64,000 bases of DNA from Brackiella oedipodis DSM 13743 (GTDB lineage: Bacteria; Pseudomonadota; Gammaproteobacteria; Burkholderiales; Burkholderiaceae_B), in assembly GCF_000621025.1 (NCBI RefSeq), contig NZ_KK211205.1, positions 633,521-697,520 of the forward strand. Direction: 5' to 3'. Each line of letters begins with the position of its first letter. Positions within the stretch are counted from its first letter, which is position 1. Positions 8,246-15,976 of this stretch are shown here, piece after piece. Below the pieces are notes generated by a model, which was given only the letters and a program-made list of their open reading frames with translations, was not told where the DNA came from and made no database searches. The translations under genes were made by a program, and so were the position numbers.

Positions 8246-9238
8246 ATGTCCGCACCTTCTATATTTGCCTTAGCTAAGGATTTGCCATTAGAGCAGCGCT
8301 TGCTCAGAAGACGCATGCTCGCGCGTCTTGGACTCGCTTGGCTGATTATGATGCAAGTGATGATGTTTGCAGCGCCTGGTTACTTTCGTAATAGTTATAT
8401 CGGAACCGAGACACTTGCTGTTCTGGATGCGGCCATTGCCGTGATGAACTGGATTAGCCTATCGCTCTGTGTGCCTGCGATTTTTTATTGTGCCATGCCG
8501 ATCTGGCAGGGCTTATTTCAGTCTAAGCAGTTACATGGTTTTGTCATTAATATGAATTGGCCCATTGCCATCGGTATTGTTATTTCTTTTATACCGAGTG
8601 TGGTGGCTACTTTGCATCATCAAGGCGAAGTCTATTATGACTCTATTTCTATGTTCATCGCCTTTATTCTGACGGCACGATATTTGGAGTTCTGTGCGGC
8701 GCAATCAGCGAGCGTGCAATCGCAAAGCCGTCAGGTGGTTGAACAGACTTATCGAATAGATAGTACAAGGGCCGATAAGGTGGCTATGTACTTTGTGACG
8801 GCACAAATCCTTCTAGCCTTGGTGACGGGTATTGTCTGGTATGTCTTTATCAATCCTGAGCATGCGGTGGCCGTAACGATTTCTTGTTTTGTCATGAGCT
8901 GTCCTTGTGCGATGGCAATGGCGGTGCCGACAAGCTATGCGGGTTGCCGCACGCTGTTGGTTCGTTATCCTGATCTCACCACAGAGCAAACCACCTTTGC
9001 CGTAGCGCGTACGCATCGCACTGCCATGCATGCTTTATATATATCTTTAGCCTGGCATTTACTAATGATGCCCTTGGCCATGATCGGTTATGTGTTGCCG
9101 TGGGTCGCTGCGGTGATTATGTTTGTGTCATCTATGTTTGTTGCTGCTTATGCTTGGCATAATTTCCGTCACATCGAAAAAAAGATTCTTTGGCAAAAAG
9201 AACAAGCGGCCTATCAACGGGTGACGCAAAAAGGTTAA
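8246..9238 (+). CDS. CcoI/FixI-like membrane protein lacking all ATPase domains
   Basis: 330 residues from ATG 8246 (no clear Shine-Dalgarno; TTG 8207 is an alternative). The membrane segments align with P1B-type copper ATPase CcoI/FixI: RRRMLARLGLAWLIMMQVMMF (21-41), the segment around 108-148 with GEVYYDSISMFIAF and ARYLE, the helix with the metal motif CPC at 219-221, and a final pair ending MFVSSMFV (292-299). Between ARYLE and the next helix only about 33 residues stand where the actuator domain (TGES) belongs; after CPC only about 35 residues replace the phosphorylation and nucleotide domains (DKTGT, GDGxND). No N-terminal HMA domain is present. It cannot hydrolyse ATP as a P-type pump. 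It directly precedes ccoS, the normal ccoI position. The frame is uninterrupted, so it may be a functional copper-binding or assembly protein, or a remnant under decay. Confidence 0.8.
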   Translation: MSAPSIFALAKDLPLEQRLLRRRMLARLGLAWLIMMQVMMFAAPGYFRNSYIGTETLAVLDAAIAVMNWISLSLCVPAIFYCAMPIWQGLFQSKQLHGFVINMNWPIAIGIVISFIPSVVATLHHQGEVYYDSISMFIAFILTARYLEFCAAQSASVQSQSRQVVEQTYRIDSTRADKVAMYFVTAQILLALVTGIVWYVFINPEHAVAVTISCFVMSCPCAMAMAVPTSYAGCRTLLVRYPDLTTEQTTFAVARTHRTAMHALYISLAWHLLMMPLAMIGYVLPWVAAVIMFVSSMFVAAYAWHNFRHIEKKILWQKEQAAYQRVTQKG

Positions 9239-9241
9239 ATC

Positions 9242-9415
9242 ATGGATGTTTTGTTACTCTTATTAATTATTTCCTTGGTATTTATTGTCTTTATTGGGAT
9301 TTTCTTGTATTGGGCCATATTTTCTGGCCAATACGAGAACCTCGAGAGCAATGGGGAATCTATTTTGCAAGACAATGATACACCGACAACACCGACTTCT
9401 AAGCACCATTCTTAG
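9242..9415 (+). CDS. ccoS: CcoS, cbb3 oxidase maturation protein
   Basis: A 57-residue gene, ATG 9242 to TAG 9415, three bases after the CcoI-like stop. It has one N-terminal membrane helix (MDVLLLLLIISLVFIVFIG), then the CcoS/FixS signature pattern YWAIFSGQYENLE, with the usual aromatic-Ala-xx-SGQ-acidic order, and a short polar tail. CcoS is required for haem and copper insertion into cbb3 oxidase. Length and position next to a ccoI-like gene and before ccoN match the family. Its retention suggests that the reduced ccoI-like neighbour still works in the same pathway. Confidence 0.9.
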   Translation: MDVLLLLLIISLVFIVFIGIFLYWAIFSGQYENLESNGESILQDNDTPTTPTSKHHS

Positions 9416-9458
9416 CCTTTTTCATAGCTTCATTGATAGCTTCATTCTTAGCCTTTTT
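9407..9458. repeat. 16-base direct repeat with internal 12-base tandem
   Basis: CATTCTTAGCCTTTTT occurs at 9407-9422 and 9443-9458; the first copy contains the ccoS stop codon. Between them ATAGCTTCATT is repeated in tandem (9424-9434, 9436-9446). It looks like a local duplication in non-coding sequence. Confidence 0.75.
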
Positions 9459-9775
9459 AGGCGACCATTAAGTCCCACTTTTAGTTCTCTACTTTCAGGC
9501 GTCTAAGTGCTGGCGGCGCTTGTTACATTTAGCCGTTTTCGAGTCTCTCTGTGCCTTTTTACAACGCTTAAAAAGCGATTGGTAACTACATATTTACCGT
9601 AACTTAACAGATGTTAATCACTTTTATATGAAAAATAACAGTGTCATTTTATAAGTGTAAAAATATGTAAAAAATCTGTGTAGTTGTTTGATGTTAGTCA
9701 AACCCCGAAACTACAAAAAACAGCATTATGTTAAGTGATGTAATTTGTTTTTTGTATTTTTTAGGAAGGTACACT
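9416..9775. other. 360-base gap before ccoN
   Basis: No gene is seen. It holds the direct repeat at its left end, an AT-rich middle (9590-9680), and the FNR-type promoter at 9688-9729 that serves ccoN. Short open frames here lack start signals and family resemblance. Confidence 0.7.
9688..9729 (+). promoter_or_regulatory. FNR box and -10 element for ccoNOQP
   Basis: TTGATGTTAGTCAA (9688-9701) matches the FNR/ANR consensus TTGAT-N4-ATCAA in 9 of 10 fixed bases. CATTAT (9724-9729) lies where a -10 should be if the box is centred at -41.5, the class II activator position. The transcript would start near 9736, 40 bases before the ccoN ATG. An FNR-type regulator is encoded at 15077-15799. Confidence 0.8.
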
Positions 9776-11245
9776 ATGCGTTCAATAGAAGGTATCGGAA
9801 CGGAAACCTTTAATTATAAGGTAGTACGGCAGTTTACAGTGACAGCTGTATTCTGGGGCATTGTGGGCATGCTGGTTGGCGTTTTTGTAGCTGCCCAGTT
9901 AATTTGGCCGCAATTAAATTTTGTTGATTGGTTGGGCTTTGGCCGTCTTCGACCGCTGCACACGAATGCGGTGATTTTCGCATTTGGTGGTTCGGCCTTG
10001 TTTGCAACTTCTTATTATGTTGTACAACGTACCTGTCATACGCGTTTGTTTGCACCATGGTTAGCCTCATTTACATTTTGGGGTTGGCAAGTGGTCATCG
10101 TCTTAGCAGCCATTACGTTACCGGCAGGTTACACCTCCAGTAAGGAATATGCTGAATTGGAATGGCCGATTGACATTCTCATTACCTTGGTGTGGGTGGC
10201 TTATGCAATTGTCTTTTTTGGTACGATTGCTATGCGCCGTGTCCGTCACATTTATGTCGCTAACTGGTTCTACGGTTCTTATATCTTAACCATTGCGATT
10301 CTTCATATTTTCAACAACTTGGAACTTCCTTGGAGTTGGTTCAAATCTTACTCACTATATGCTGGCGTCCAAGACGCGATGGTGCAATGGTGGTATGGTC
10401 ACAACGCCGTAGGTTTCTTCCTAACAACCAGCTTCTTGGGCATGATGTATTACTTTGTGCCTAAACAAGCCGAAAGACCGATTTATTCTTATCGCTTGTC
10501 TATCGTTCACTTCTGGGCCTTGATCTTTACCTATATGTGGGCGGGTCCTCACCACTTGTTATACACCTCATTACCTGACTGGACACAAAGTCTAGGTATG
10601 TTGTTCTCCTTGATTCTATTGGCACCATCTTGGGGCGGTATGATCAACGGTATTATGACCATGTCTGGTGCATGGCACAAACTTAGAACTGACCCAGTCC
10701 TCAAATTCATGGTCGTGGCATTGTCCTTCTATGGTATGTCTACCTTCGAGGGTTCTATGATGTCCATTCGTACCGTCAACTCATTGTCTCACTACACAGA
10801 ATGGACAATTGCGCACGTTCACTCCGGTGCCTTGGGTTGGGTATCTATGATCACCTTTGGTTCTTTGTACTACCTCATCCCACGCTTATGGGGTCGCGAC
10901 ACCATGTATCGCAAATCATGGATCGAAGCTCACTTCTGGATGGCCACTATCGGCGTTGTCTTGTACATCGCGTCTATGTGGATTGCAGGGGTCATGGAAG
11001 GCTTGATGTGGCGTTCAGTCGAGCCTGACGGTACGCTTACCTACAGTTTTGTACAAGCCCTCAGCGCTAAACACATCCTATACTTTGTTCGCTTCTCAGG
11101 CGGAGCGTTGTACTTGCTAGGTATCATCCTAATGTTTGTCAATATGATCATGACGATGAAAGGCAACAAAGCCATTAATCCTGCTGTTCCTGCACCTGCA
11201 GAAAGCATGACTCGTGATCATACAGAGGCAACCGCCACTGCTTAA
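9776..11245 (+). CDS. ccoN: cbb3-type cytochrome c oxidase subunit I
   Basis: 489 residues from ATG 9776, chosen for AGGAAGGT just upstream; an in-frame ATG at 9728 lies on the promoter. It is the haem-copper catalytic subunit in the inner membrane, with about 12 helices. Haem and CuB ligand motifs are visible: RPLHTN (H62), [17 protein letters not shown] and [10 protein letters not shown]. It reduces oxygen at a haem b3-CuB centre with high affinity. A short hydrophilic tail follows the last helix. It opens the ccoNOQP operon under the FNR box; 26 bases separate it from ccoO. Confidence 0.98.
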   Translation: MRSIEGIGTETFNYKVVRQFTVTAVFWGIVGMLVGVFVAAQLIWPQLNFVDWLGFGRLRPLHTNAVIFAFGGSALFATSYYVVQRTCHTRLFAPWLASFTFWGWQVVIVLAAITLPAGYTSSKEYAELEWPIDILITLVWVAYAIVFFGTIAMRRVRHIYVANWFYGSYILTIAILHIFNNLELPWSWFKSYSLYAGVQDAMVQWWYGHNAVGFFLTTSFLGMMYYFVPKQAERPIYSYRLSIVHFWALIFTYMWAGPHHLLYTSLPDWTQSLGMLFSLILLAPSWGGMINGIMTMSGAWHKLRTDPVLKFMVVALSFYGMSTFEGSMMSIRTVNSLSHYTEWTIAHVHSGALGWVSMITFGSLYYLIPRLWGRDTMYRKSWIEAHFWMATIGVVLYIASMWIAGVMEGLMWRSVEPDGTLTYSFVQALSAKHILYFVRFSGGALYLLGIILMFVNMIMTMKGNKAINPAVPAPAESMTRDHTEATATA

Positions 11246-11271
11246 GTGATTATTGATATAGAGGTTCAAAA

Positions 11272-11943
11272 ATGTCTAATGAAAAAAGTAAATTTTTCTC
11301 TCATGCGACGATAGAAAAAAATATCGGCGTCATGATCATCATGAGTATCTTGGCGGTGGCAGTGGCTGGTTTGGTACAAATTATCCCTTTGTTCTTCCAA
11401 GCCTCCACCACCCAGCCGGCGCCTGGTGTAAAACCCTACACACCACTGCAACTGATTGGTCGTGATGTGTACATCAAAGAAGGCTGTAATACTTGCCATA
11501 GCCAACAAATCCGTACCCTAGAGTCCGAAGTCTTACGTTACGGTCCTTACTCAGAAGCCGGTGAATCTGTCTATGACCATCCGTTCTTATGGGGCTCAAA
11601 ACGTACGGGGCCAGACCTTAGTCGTGTTGGTGGTCGTTACTCTGACGAATGGCATCGTATTCACCTTCGTAACCCACGCGATGTCGTCAAAGAGTCAATC
11701 ATGCCAGGCTACTATTGGCTCCAAAACAAAGATGTCAGCAACGAAGACATCCAAGCCCGTATGAAAGCCCTAGTCACACTTGGTGTGCCTTATACCGAAG
11801 AACAAATTGCCAATGCGCCTGCTGAGCTCAAAGGCAAAAACGAAGAAGACGCTGTTGTGGCTTATCTTCAAAGTCTTGGTGTGGGCTATATGAATGCAAT
11901 GCGCGAGTCTGAAGCCAAAGCGGCTCAGGCTAAGTCTCAATAA
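11272..11943 (+). CDS. ccoO: cbb3-type cytochrome c oxidase subunit II (mono-haem)
   Basis: 223 residues. One N-terminal anchor helix (about 18-42) precedes a periplasmic cytochrome c domain with a single haem site CNTCH at 72-76. The family patterns [13 protein letters not shown]-like and [16 protein letters not shown] are clear, and a Met ligand candidate lies in SIMPGYYWL. It passes electrons from CcoP to CcoN. It begins at ATG 11272 with AGAGG upstream, between ccoN and ccoQ. Nothing unusual. Confidence 0.97.
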   Translation: MSNEKSKFFSHATIEKNIGVMIIMSILAVAVAGLVQIIPLFFQASTTQPAPGVKPYTPLQLIGRDVYIKEGCNTCHSQQIRTLESEVLRYGPYSEAGESVYDHPFLWGSKRTGPDLSRVGGRYSDEWHRIHLRNPRDVVKESIMPGYYWLQNKDVSNEDIQARMKALVTLGVPYTEEQIANAPAELKGKNEEDAVVAYLQSLGVGYMNAMRESEAKAAQAKSQ

Positions 11944-11964
11944 ACAAGGGAAAGGTAATTAGTC

Positions 11965-12147
11965 ATGGCTATCTTAAACGGTATTGTCACTATCATGGGC
12001 ATGGTCCTATTTATAGGCATTGTGTGGTGGGCTTACTCAGCCGGCCGCAAGCGTGCCAATGAAGAAGCCAGCATGTTACCTTTCTCCCTCGAAGACGAAG
12101 CGGATTTAAATACAGGTAATAAATCGAAGGAAAATCATCATGAATGA
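11965..12147 (+). CDS. ccoQ: cbb3-type oxidase small subunit CcoQ
   Basis: 60 residues: one membrane helix (about 5-24, with the FxGIVWWAYS pattern) and a polar tail starting GRKRANEEA and containing ML-PF-EDE, as in CcoQ/FixQ proteins. It stabilises the link of CcoP with the core complex. Its end overlaps the ccoP start by eight bases. Confidence 0.93.
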   Translation: MAILNGIVTIMGMVLFIGIVWWAYSAGRKRANEEASMLPFSLEDEADLNTGNKSKENHHE

Positions 12148-13054
12148 ATTTGTTCATAGTGGATGGAGCATATGGGTTGCTGCTGTCTCAATATTAGGGG
12201 TCGTGTTCGTACTCTGGTTGCTCTGGACGCAACGACGTTGGTTAGGTACCAAAACCGTTGTTACCAAAACCGGTCACGAATGGGACGGTGTTACGGAACT
12301 TAACCATCCGATTCCACGTTGGTGGACGGTGATGTACCTAGGCCTTGTGGTTATTGGTATTTGTATTATGGTGTTGTACCCAGCCTTGGGTTCTTTTGAT
12401 GGTCTCACCGGTTTCAATTCTCACAAACAGGTTGAAGAAAAACTTCAAGAGTACCGTCAAACGATTGCACCAGTGTACAAAGAATTTGAAAACATGAGCA
12501 TCCCCGAAATCGCCAAAAACGATAAAGCCCATCAAATTGGTGAACGTTTGTTCTTAAATAACTGTGCCACTTGTCACGGTTCCGATGCTAAAGGCGCCAA
12601 AAATATTCCTAACTTAACCGATCATGATTGGTTACATGGTGGTGAACCAGAAAATATTCTGCAAACCATTACTAACGGTCGTTATGGGGTAATGGCGCCA
12701 TTGGCGGCAGCGGTGCAACCGGATGATCGTGTGGCAATTGCTAACTATGTGCGTTCACTCTCTGGTTTAAGTAGTGATCCTACGCTCTTAGCCCAAGGTA
12801 AAAAAGGCTTTGAAACTATCTGTGCGGCTTGTCACGGTGTAGATGGTAAAGGTAATCAACAAATTGGTGCACCTAATCTAACCGACAATATTTGGTTAGG
12901 CGGCAACTCAGTCGATACCATCGTAAAAACGATTGAACATGGTCGTACCAATGTGATGCCAGCGCAAGCGAATCACCTGACAGAAGATCAGATTCGTATG
13001 TTAGCGGCTTATGTTTGGAGTTTCTCTAACGTCGAACATAGCGCTAGCGAATAG
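12140..13054 (+). CDS. ccoP: cbb3-type cytochrome c oxidase subunit III (di-haem)
   Basis: 304 residues with two N-terminal helices (about 9-28 and 63-81) and the family motif HEWDGVTELNHPIPRWW between them. Two cytochrome c domains follow, with haem sites CATCH at 142-146 and CAACH at 228-232. It takes electrons from periplasmic cytochromes and hands them to CcoO. The start ATG 12140 has AAGGAAAA upstream and overlaps ccoQ. It ends the operon before a strong hairpin. Confidence 0.97.
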   Translation: MNEFVHSGWSIWVAAVSILGVVFVLWLLWTQRRWLGTKTVVTKTGHEWDGVTELNHPIPRWWTVMYLGLVVIGICIMVLYPALGSFDGLTGFNSHKQVEEKLQEYRQTIAPVYKEFENMSIPEIAKNDKAHQIGERLFLNNCATCHGSDAKGAKNIPNLTDHDWLHGGEPENILQTITNGRYGVMAPLAAAVQPDDRVAIANYVRSLSGLSSDPTLLAQGKKGFETICAACHGVDGKGNQQIGAPNLTDNIWLGGNSVDTIVKTIEHGRTNVMPAQANHLTEDQIRMLAAYVWSFSNVEHSASE

Positions 13055-13066
13055 AGTCATCTGCGC

Positions 13067-13099
13067 CACAAAAACCCGGGCTTAGGTCCGGGTTTTGTG
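13067..13099. terminator. Terminator after ccoP
   Basis: CACAAAAACCCGG / CCGGGTTTTGTG arms, with one unpaired A, surround an 8-base loop. The A- and T-flanked stem could act in both directions. Confidence 0.75.
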
Positions 13100-13188
13100 C
13101 GTTTGGAACCATGTGATTGCTGTATCTGCGGCTTTTTTGCGATTAATCAGAGCAAAAAAATGCCGATAGGATTACAGTGATATCTGTA

Positions 13189-13216
13189 TTGACAACAATA
13201 AGAATAAATCTATTTA
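13189..13216 (+). promoter_or_regulatory. Promoter before ccoG
   Basis: A consensus -35 TTGACA (13189-13194) and a weaker -10 TATTTA (13211-13216) are spaced by 16 bases, ending 21 bases before the ccoG ATG. No FNR box is evident, so ccoG and ccoH may be expressed without FNR. Confidence 0.5.
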
Positions 13217-13237
13217 GTTATGTTTCAAGGATGAATC

Positions 13238-14731
13238 ATGAGACAAGACAAACCCGAAGAAAAGGTTCCCGATTGGAAACCCATGCAAATGCAACGTAAG
13301 GCGGCAACTGTCGAAGATGTACCGCCGCAAGGCATTGAAATCGAAGACCTCAGCAAAAAAATCTATGCGCGCTCCATCAAGGGTAACTTTAATAGCTTTC
13401 GGTTATTGTTTATTGGCCTAACCCAATTTATATTCTTTATTTTGCCATGGCTTAACTGGAATGGCCGGCAAGCGATTCTATTCGATATCTTACACCGTAA
13501 GTTTTATATCTTCGGCCTAGTCTTATGGCCGCAGGACGTGTTTTATCTAGCGTTTATTCTTATTGTGGCCGCCTATGCTTTATTCTTATTTACAGCTTTA
13601 GCTGGGCGTTTGTTCTGTGGTTATTCCTGTCCACAAACGGTGTATACAGAGATGTTTATGTGGATTGAGCGCAAAGTTGAGGGCGATCGTTCCAAACGCA
13701 TGCGTTTTGATAAACAACCCTGGACCTTCTCTAAAATTCGCACGAAAGCCACGAAGATTTTATGCTGGGCGGTGTTAGCGTTTTGGATTGGCTTTAGCTT
13801 TATTGGCTGGTTTACGCCGATTCGCCAGGCCTTCTTGGACTTAATTCACTTTGATCTCAGCACCACCGAGTGGTTCTTTATACTTTTTTATGGCTTTTAT
13901 GCCTACATGATGGCCGGCATCTTGCGTGATAACGTCTGTCGTTATATGTGCCCGTATGCACGTTTCCAAAGCGTGATGATTGATGCTGATACGCTGGTGG
14001 TGACCTACGACAAAATGCGTGGTGAGCCACGTGGTGCTCGCAAAAAAACCGCTAATCCCAAAGACTTGGGACTCGGGGACTGTATTGACTGTACGATGTG
14101 CGTTCAGGTCTGTCCTACCGGCATTGATATTCGTAATGGCTTGCAATATATGTGTATTGGCTGTGGCGCCTGTATCGATGCCTGTAATGAAGTCATGGAC
14201 AAAATGAAATACCCTCGGGGTTTGATTCGCTATACCTCCGAAAACGGTATGTTAATGGGGCTTAGCACCTACGAAACCCAAAAACGCTTGTGGCGTCCAA
14301 GGATTTTTGTATATATTGGTTTATTAATTATCTTTATTGCTGGGATTGTGACTTCGCTTTACTTACGCAATGATATTCGCATGGATATTGTTCGTGACCG
14401 TGGTTCCTTAGGACGTGAAGTACCAGGTGGTTTCTACGAAAATGTCTACCAAGTGCAATTAATTAATATGACCGAACAAGATCGTCAATTTGCGATCACC
14501 GCTGATACCACTGATTTATCTTCAGCGCAGGTGTCTATCGAGAGTCGAGGCAATCAAGTAAAAATTGCCGCGTTTGATAATAAGTGGATCCCAGTCGTCA
14601 TTCGTGTGCCTGTCAAAGGCGCCGAAGTTGGCCGTCACGAGATTAATATCAAAATTAATTCCAATGATGATGCAGACGATAAGCCTTCACTTAAAATTAA
14701 CGAAGACACGAGCTTCTTCGTTCCAGAATAA
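13238..14731 (+). CDS. ccoG: CcoG (RdxA/FixG) cbb3 oxidase accessory ferredoxin-like protein
   Basis: 497 residues with five or so membrane helices. Conserved CGYSCP (127-132) and CRYMCP (234-239) motifs and two 4Fe-4S clusters are visible: C282/C285/C288/C292 and C306/C309/C312/C316. The C-terminal 130 residues after the last helix form an Ig-like periplasmic domain. In Rhodobacter, CcoG reduces Cu(II) to Cu(I) for cbb3 assembly. It starts at ATG 13238 with AAGGA six bases upstream and is followed by ccoH after 15 bases. All cluster ligands are intact. Confidence 0.95.
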   Translation: MRQDKPEEKVPDWKPMQMQRKAATVEDVPPQGIEIEDLSKKIYARSIKGNFNSFRLLFIGLTQFIFFILPWLNWNGRQAILFDILHRKFYIFGLVLWPQDVFYLAFILIVAAYALFLFTALAGRLFCGYSCPQTVYTEMFMWIERKVEGDRSKRMRFDKQPWTFSKIRTKATKILCWAVLAFWIGFSFIGWFTPIRQAFLDLIHFDLSTTEWFFILFYGFYAYMMAGILRDNVCRYMCPYARFQSVMIDADTLVVTYDKMRGEPRGARKKTANPKDLGLGDCIDCTMCVQVCPTGIDIRNGLQYMCIGCGACIDACNEVMDKMKYPRGLIRYTSENGMLMGLSTYETQKRLWRPRIFVYIGLLIIFIAGIVTSLYLRNDIRMDIVRDRGSLGREVPGGFYENVYQVQLINMTEQDRQFAITADTTDLSSAQVSIESRGNQVKIAAFDNKWIPVVIRVPVKGAEVGRHEINIKINSNDDADDKPSLKINEDTSFFVPE

Positions 14732-14746
14732 AGATAGGGAGTTAAC

Positions 14747-14980
14747 ATGAAAGAATTAGTGACTGTCAGACCTAGACCCTGGTATCGCGAACCCTGGCCA
14801 TGGTTGCTGATGTTAGGTCCCTTTGTGGTGATGATTGGCTGCATTATTACTATCATTCTAGCGCTCAATGACAATTACGACAGTCAAGTGCAAATTGAGC
14901 ACAGTAAGCGGGGTTTCGTTGTCGAACGTGTCGATAGTTCAACGGGCGCCAACGTAGAAGAATTTAAGGTCATTAAATAA
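14747..14980 (+). CDS. ccoH: Short CcoH/FixH-like protein
   Basis: 77 residues starting at ATG 14747 with GGGAG upstream. The N-terminal half matches FixH: PWYREPWPWLLMLGPFVVM, one membrane helix (about 18-40), then a short periplasmic part. Full FixH/CcoH proteins are usually about 150 residues or more with a longer periplasmic domain, so this copy is truncated. The stop is followed at once by a strong terminator, so no longer frame continues. CcoH stabilises cbb3 assembly intermediates. The symbol rests on the N-terminal pattern and position after ccoG. Confidence 0.75.
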   Translation: MKELVTVRPRPWYREPWPWLLMLGPFVVMIGCIITIILALNDNYDSQVQIEHSKRGFVVERVDSSTGANVEEFKVIK

Positions 14981-14981
14981 C

Positions 14982-15013
14982 AAAAAAGCTCCGCCGTCAG
15001 GCGGAGCTTTTTT
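14982..15013. terminator. Strong terminator after ccoH
   Basis: AAAAAAGCTCCGCC-GTCA-GGCGGAGCTTTTTT is a perfect stem with T-run on both strands, placed between the convergent ccoH and fnr genes. It probably serves both. Confidence 0.93.
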
Positions 15014-15076
15014 GATTTGATAGCCAGCTGAATACGCGGGTTACGCGTTGGCTAGCCTCTATGAGGCGCTAAAGTA

Positions 15077-15799
15077 TTAGTCAGAATGCAGTAATTTGGC
15101 AAGCGCGTCGTGATCAAGGATTTTGACCTCGCGTTGGTGAATGGCAATAATGCCATCATGCGCAAAGCGAGATAACAAGCGGCTCACTGTTTCTAGCGTT
15201 AGGCCGAGATAATTACCGATGTCACTACGACTCATACGAAGATTAAATTCGCTGTGAGAATAACCTAACTTCGCAAAGCGTTGCGATAGATTAATCAAGA
15301 AAGAGGCCACGCGTTGCTCTGAACGCAGGGAACCTAAAGATAAAATCAAGTGATGCGAGCGTGAAATCTCCATGCTCAGGAACTTGCGAAATTGCGATTG
15401 CACAGCGGAGTCGTGCAGCGCCAGTCGGTCCAAATCCGCAAGACGAATGACACAGACCTCACTGTCCTCAAGAGCAATGGCATTTGACTTGTGATAGTCA
15501 TTGGCAAAGCCGTCTAGGCCAATCAATTCGCCAGGCAAAAAGAAACCCGTGATTTGCATTTGGCCGTTTTCGTTTTCGAGCTGCGTCTTGAAGGTACCCG
15601 AGCGGATGCTATAAATGCTCTTGAGTGGATCATTGCTCTTGAAAAGTAATGAGCCCTTATTGACGCGAATGCGCTCCTTAATAAGGGTATCGATATTATT
15701 AATATCATTGGCTGTAATGGTTTCGGCCATGCATAAATGACCGATCATACAGTTAGAACAATGAAAAGATGTGTTATCAAGAATAACCCGTTTTAACAT
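15077..15799 (-). CDS. fnr: FNR-type oxygen-sensing transcription regulator
   Basis: 240 residues of the Crp/Fnr family. Four cysteines, C14, C17, C23 and C116, have exactly the spacing (3, 6, 93) of the 4Fe-4S ligands of E. coli FNR (C20, C23, C29, C122). A cNMP-type beta-roll spans about 45-125, a dimer helix about 130-160, and a helix-turn-helix with recognition helix ETVSRLLSRF at 203-212, in which Glu, Ser and Arg read the TTGAT half-site. It should activate genes at low oxygen, including ccoN in this window. An FNR box overlaps its own promoter. It could also be called anr or btr in other genera. Confidence 0.95.
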   Translation of the reverse strand: MLKRVILDNTSFHCSNCMIGHLCMAETITANDINNIDTLIKERIRVNKGSLLFKSNDPLKSIYSIRSGTFKTQLENENGQMQITGFFLPGELIGLDGFANDYHKSNAIALEDSEVCVIRLADLDRLALHDSAVQSQFRKFLSMEISRSHHLILSLGSLRSEQRVASFLINLSQRFAKLGYSHSEFNLRMSRSDIGNYLGLTLETVSRLLSRFAHDGIIAIHQREVKILDHDALAKLLHSD

Positions 15800-15914
15800 A
15801 ATGGCTTCCTAGGTGCGTAGCTAGTATTGCTTGGTGGGCTAGAGAAATAAAAGAGAGTAAATCTTACTATTGTGCCACTTTAGTGATGAGTTTGTATCTA
15901 GCTATTTTAACAAA

Positions 15915-15942
15915 CATATAGATGGATTTTGATTATCGTCAA
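15915..15942 (-). promoter_or_regulatory. fnr promoter with overlapping FNR box
   Basis: On the plus strand TTGATTATCGTCAA lies at 15929-15942. Read on the minus strand, TTGACG (15942-15937) serves as -35, followed after 16 bases by TATATG (15920-15915) as -10. The box covers the -35, which suggests repression of fnr by its own product, as in E. coli. An activating arrangement with a weaker -10 near 15901-15906 is also possible. Confidence 0.6.
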
Positions 15943-15976
15943 ACCTTATATAATAAGTTTAGCAGGTTTTGCAAGT

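Noticed and set aside
8074-8277. 67-codon open frame before the CcoI-like gene, considered as its missing N-terminal metal domain
   Set aside because: It is in another frame, has no CxxC or ferredoxin-like pattern and no ribosome site; joining it would need a frameshift with no support.
8246-9238. CcoI gene broken by frameshifts
   Set aside because: I looked for DKTGT, GDGxND and TGES motifs in the ORF translations covering this stretch and its flanks and found none; the domains are deleted, not displaced to another frame.
9285-9506. 73-codon plus-strand frame overlapping ccoS
   Set aside because: It is a shadow of ccoS extended through the repeat; ccoS in the correct frame has clear family motifs.
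9728-9775. Upstream ATG adding 16 residues to CcoN
   Set aside because: It overlaps the -10 region and has no Shine-Dalgarno, whereas ATG 9776 has AGGAAGGT.
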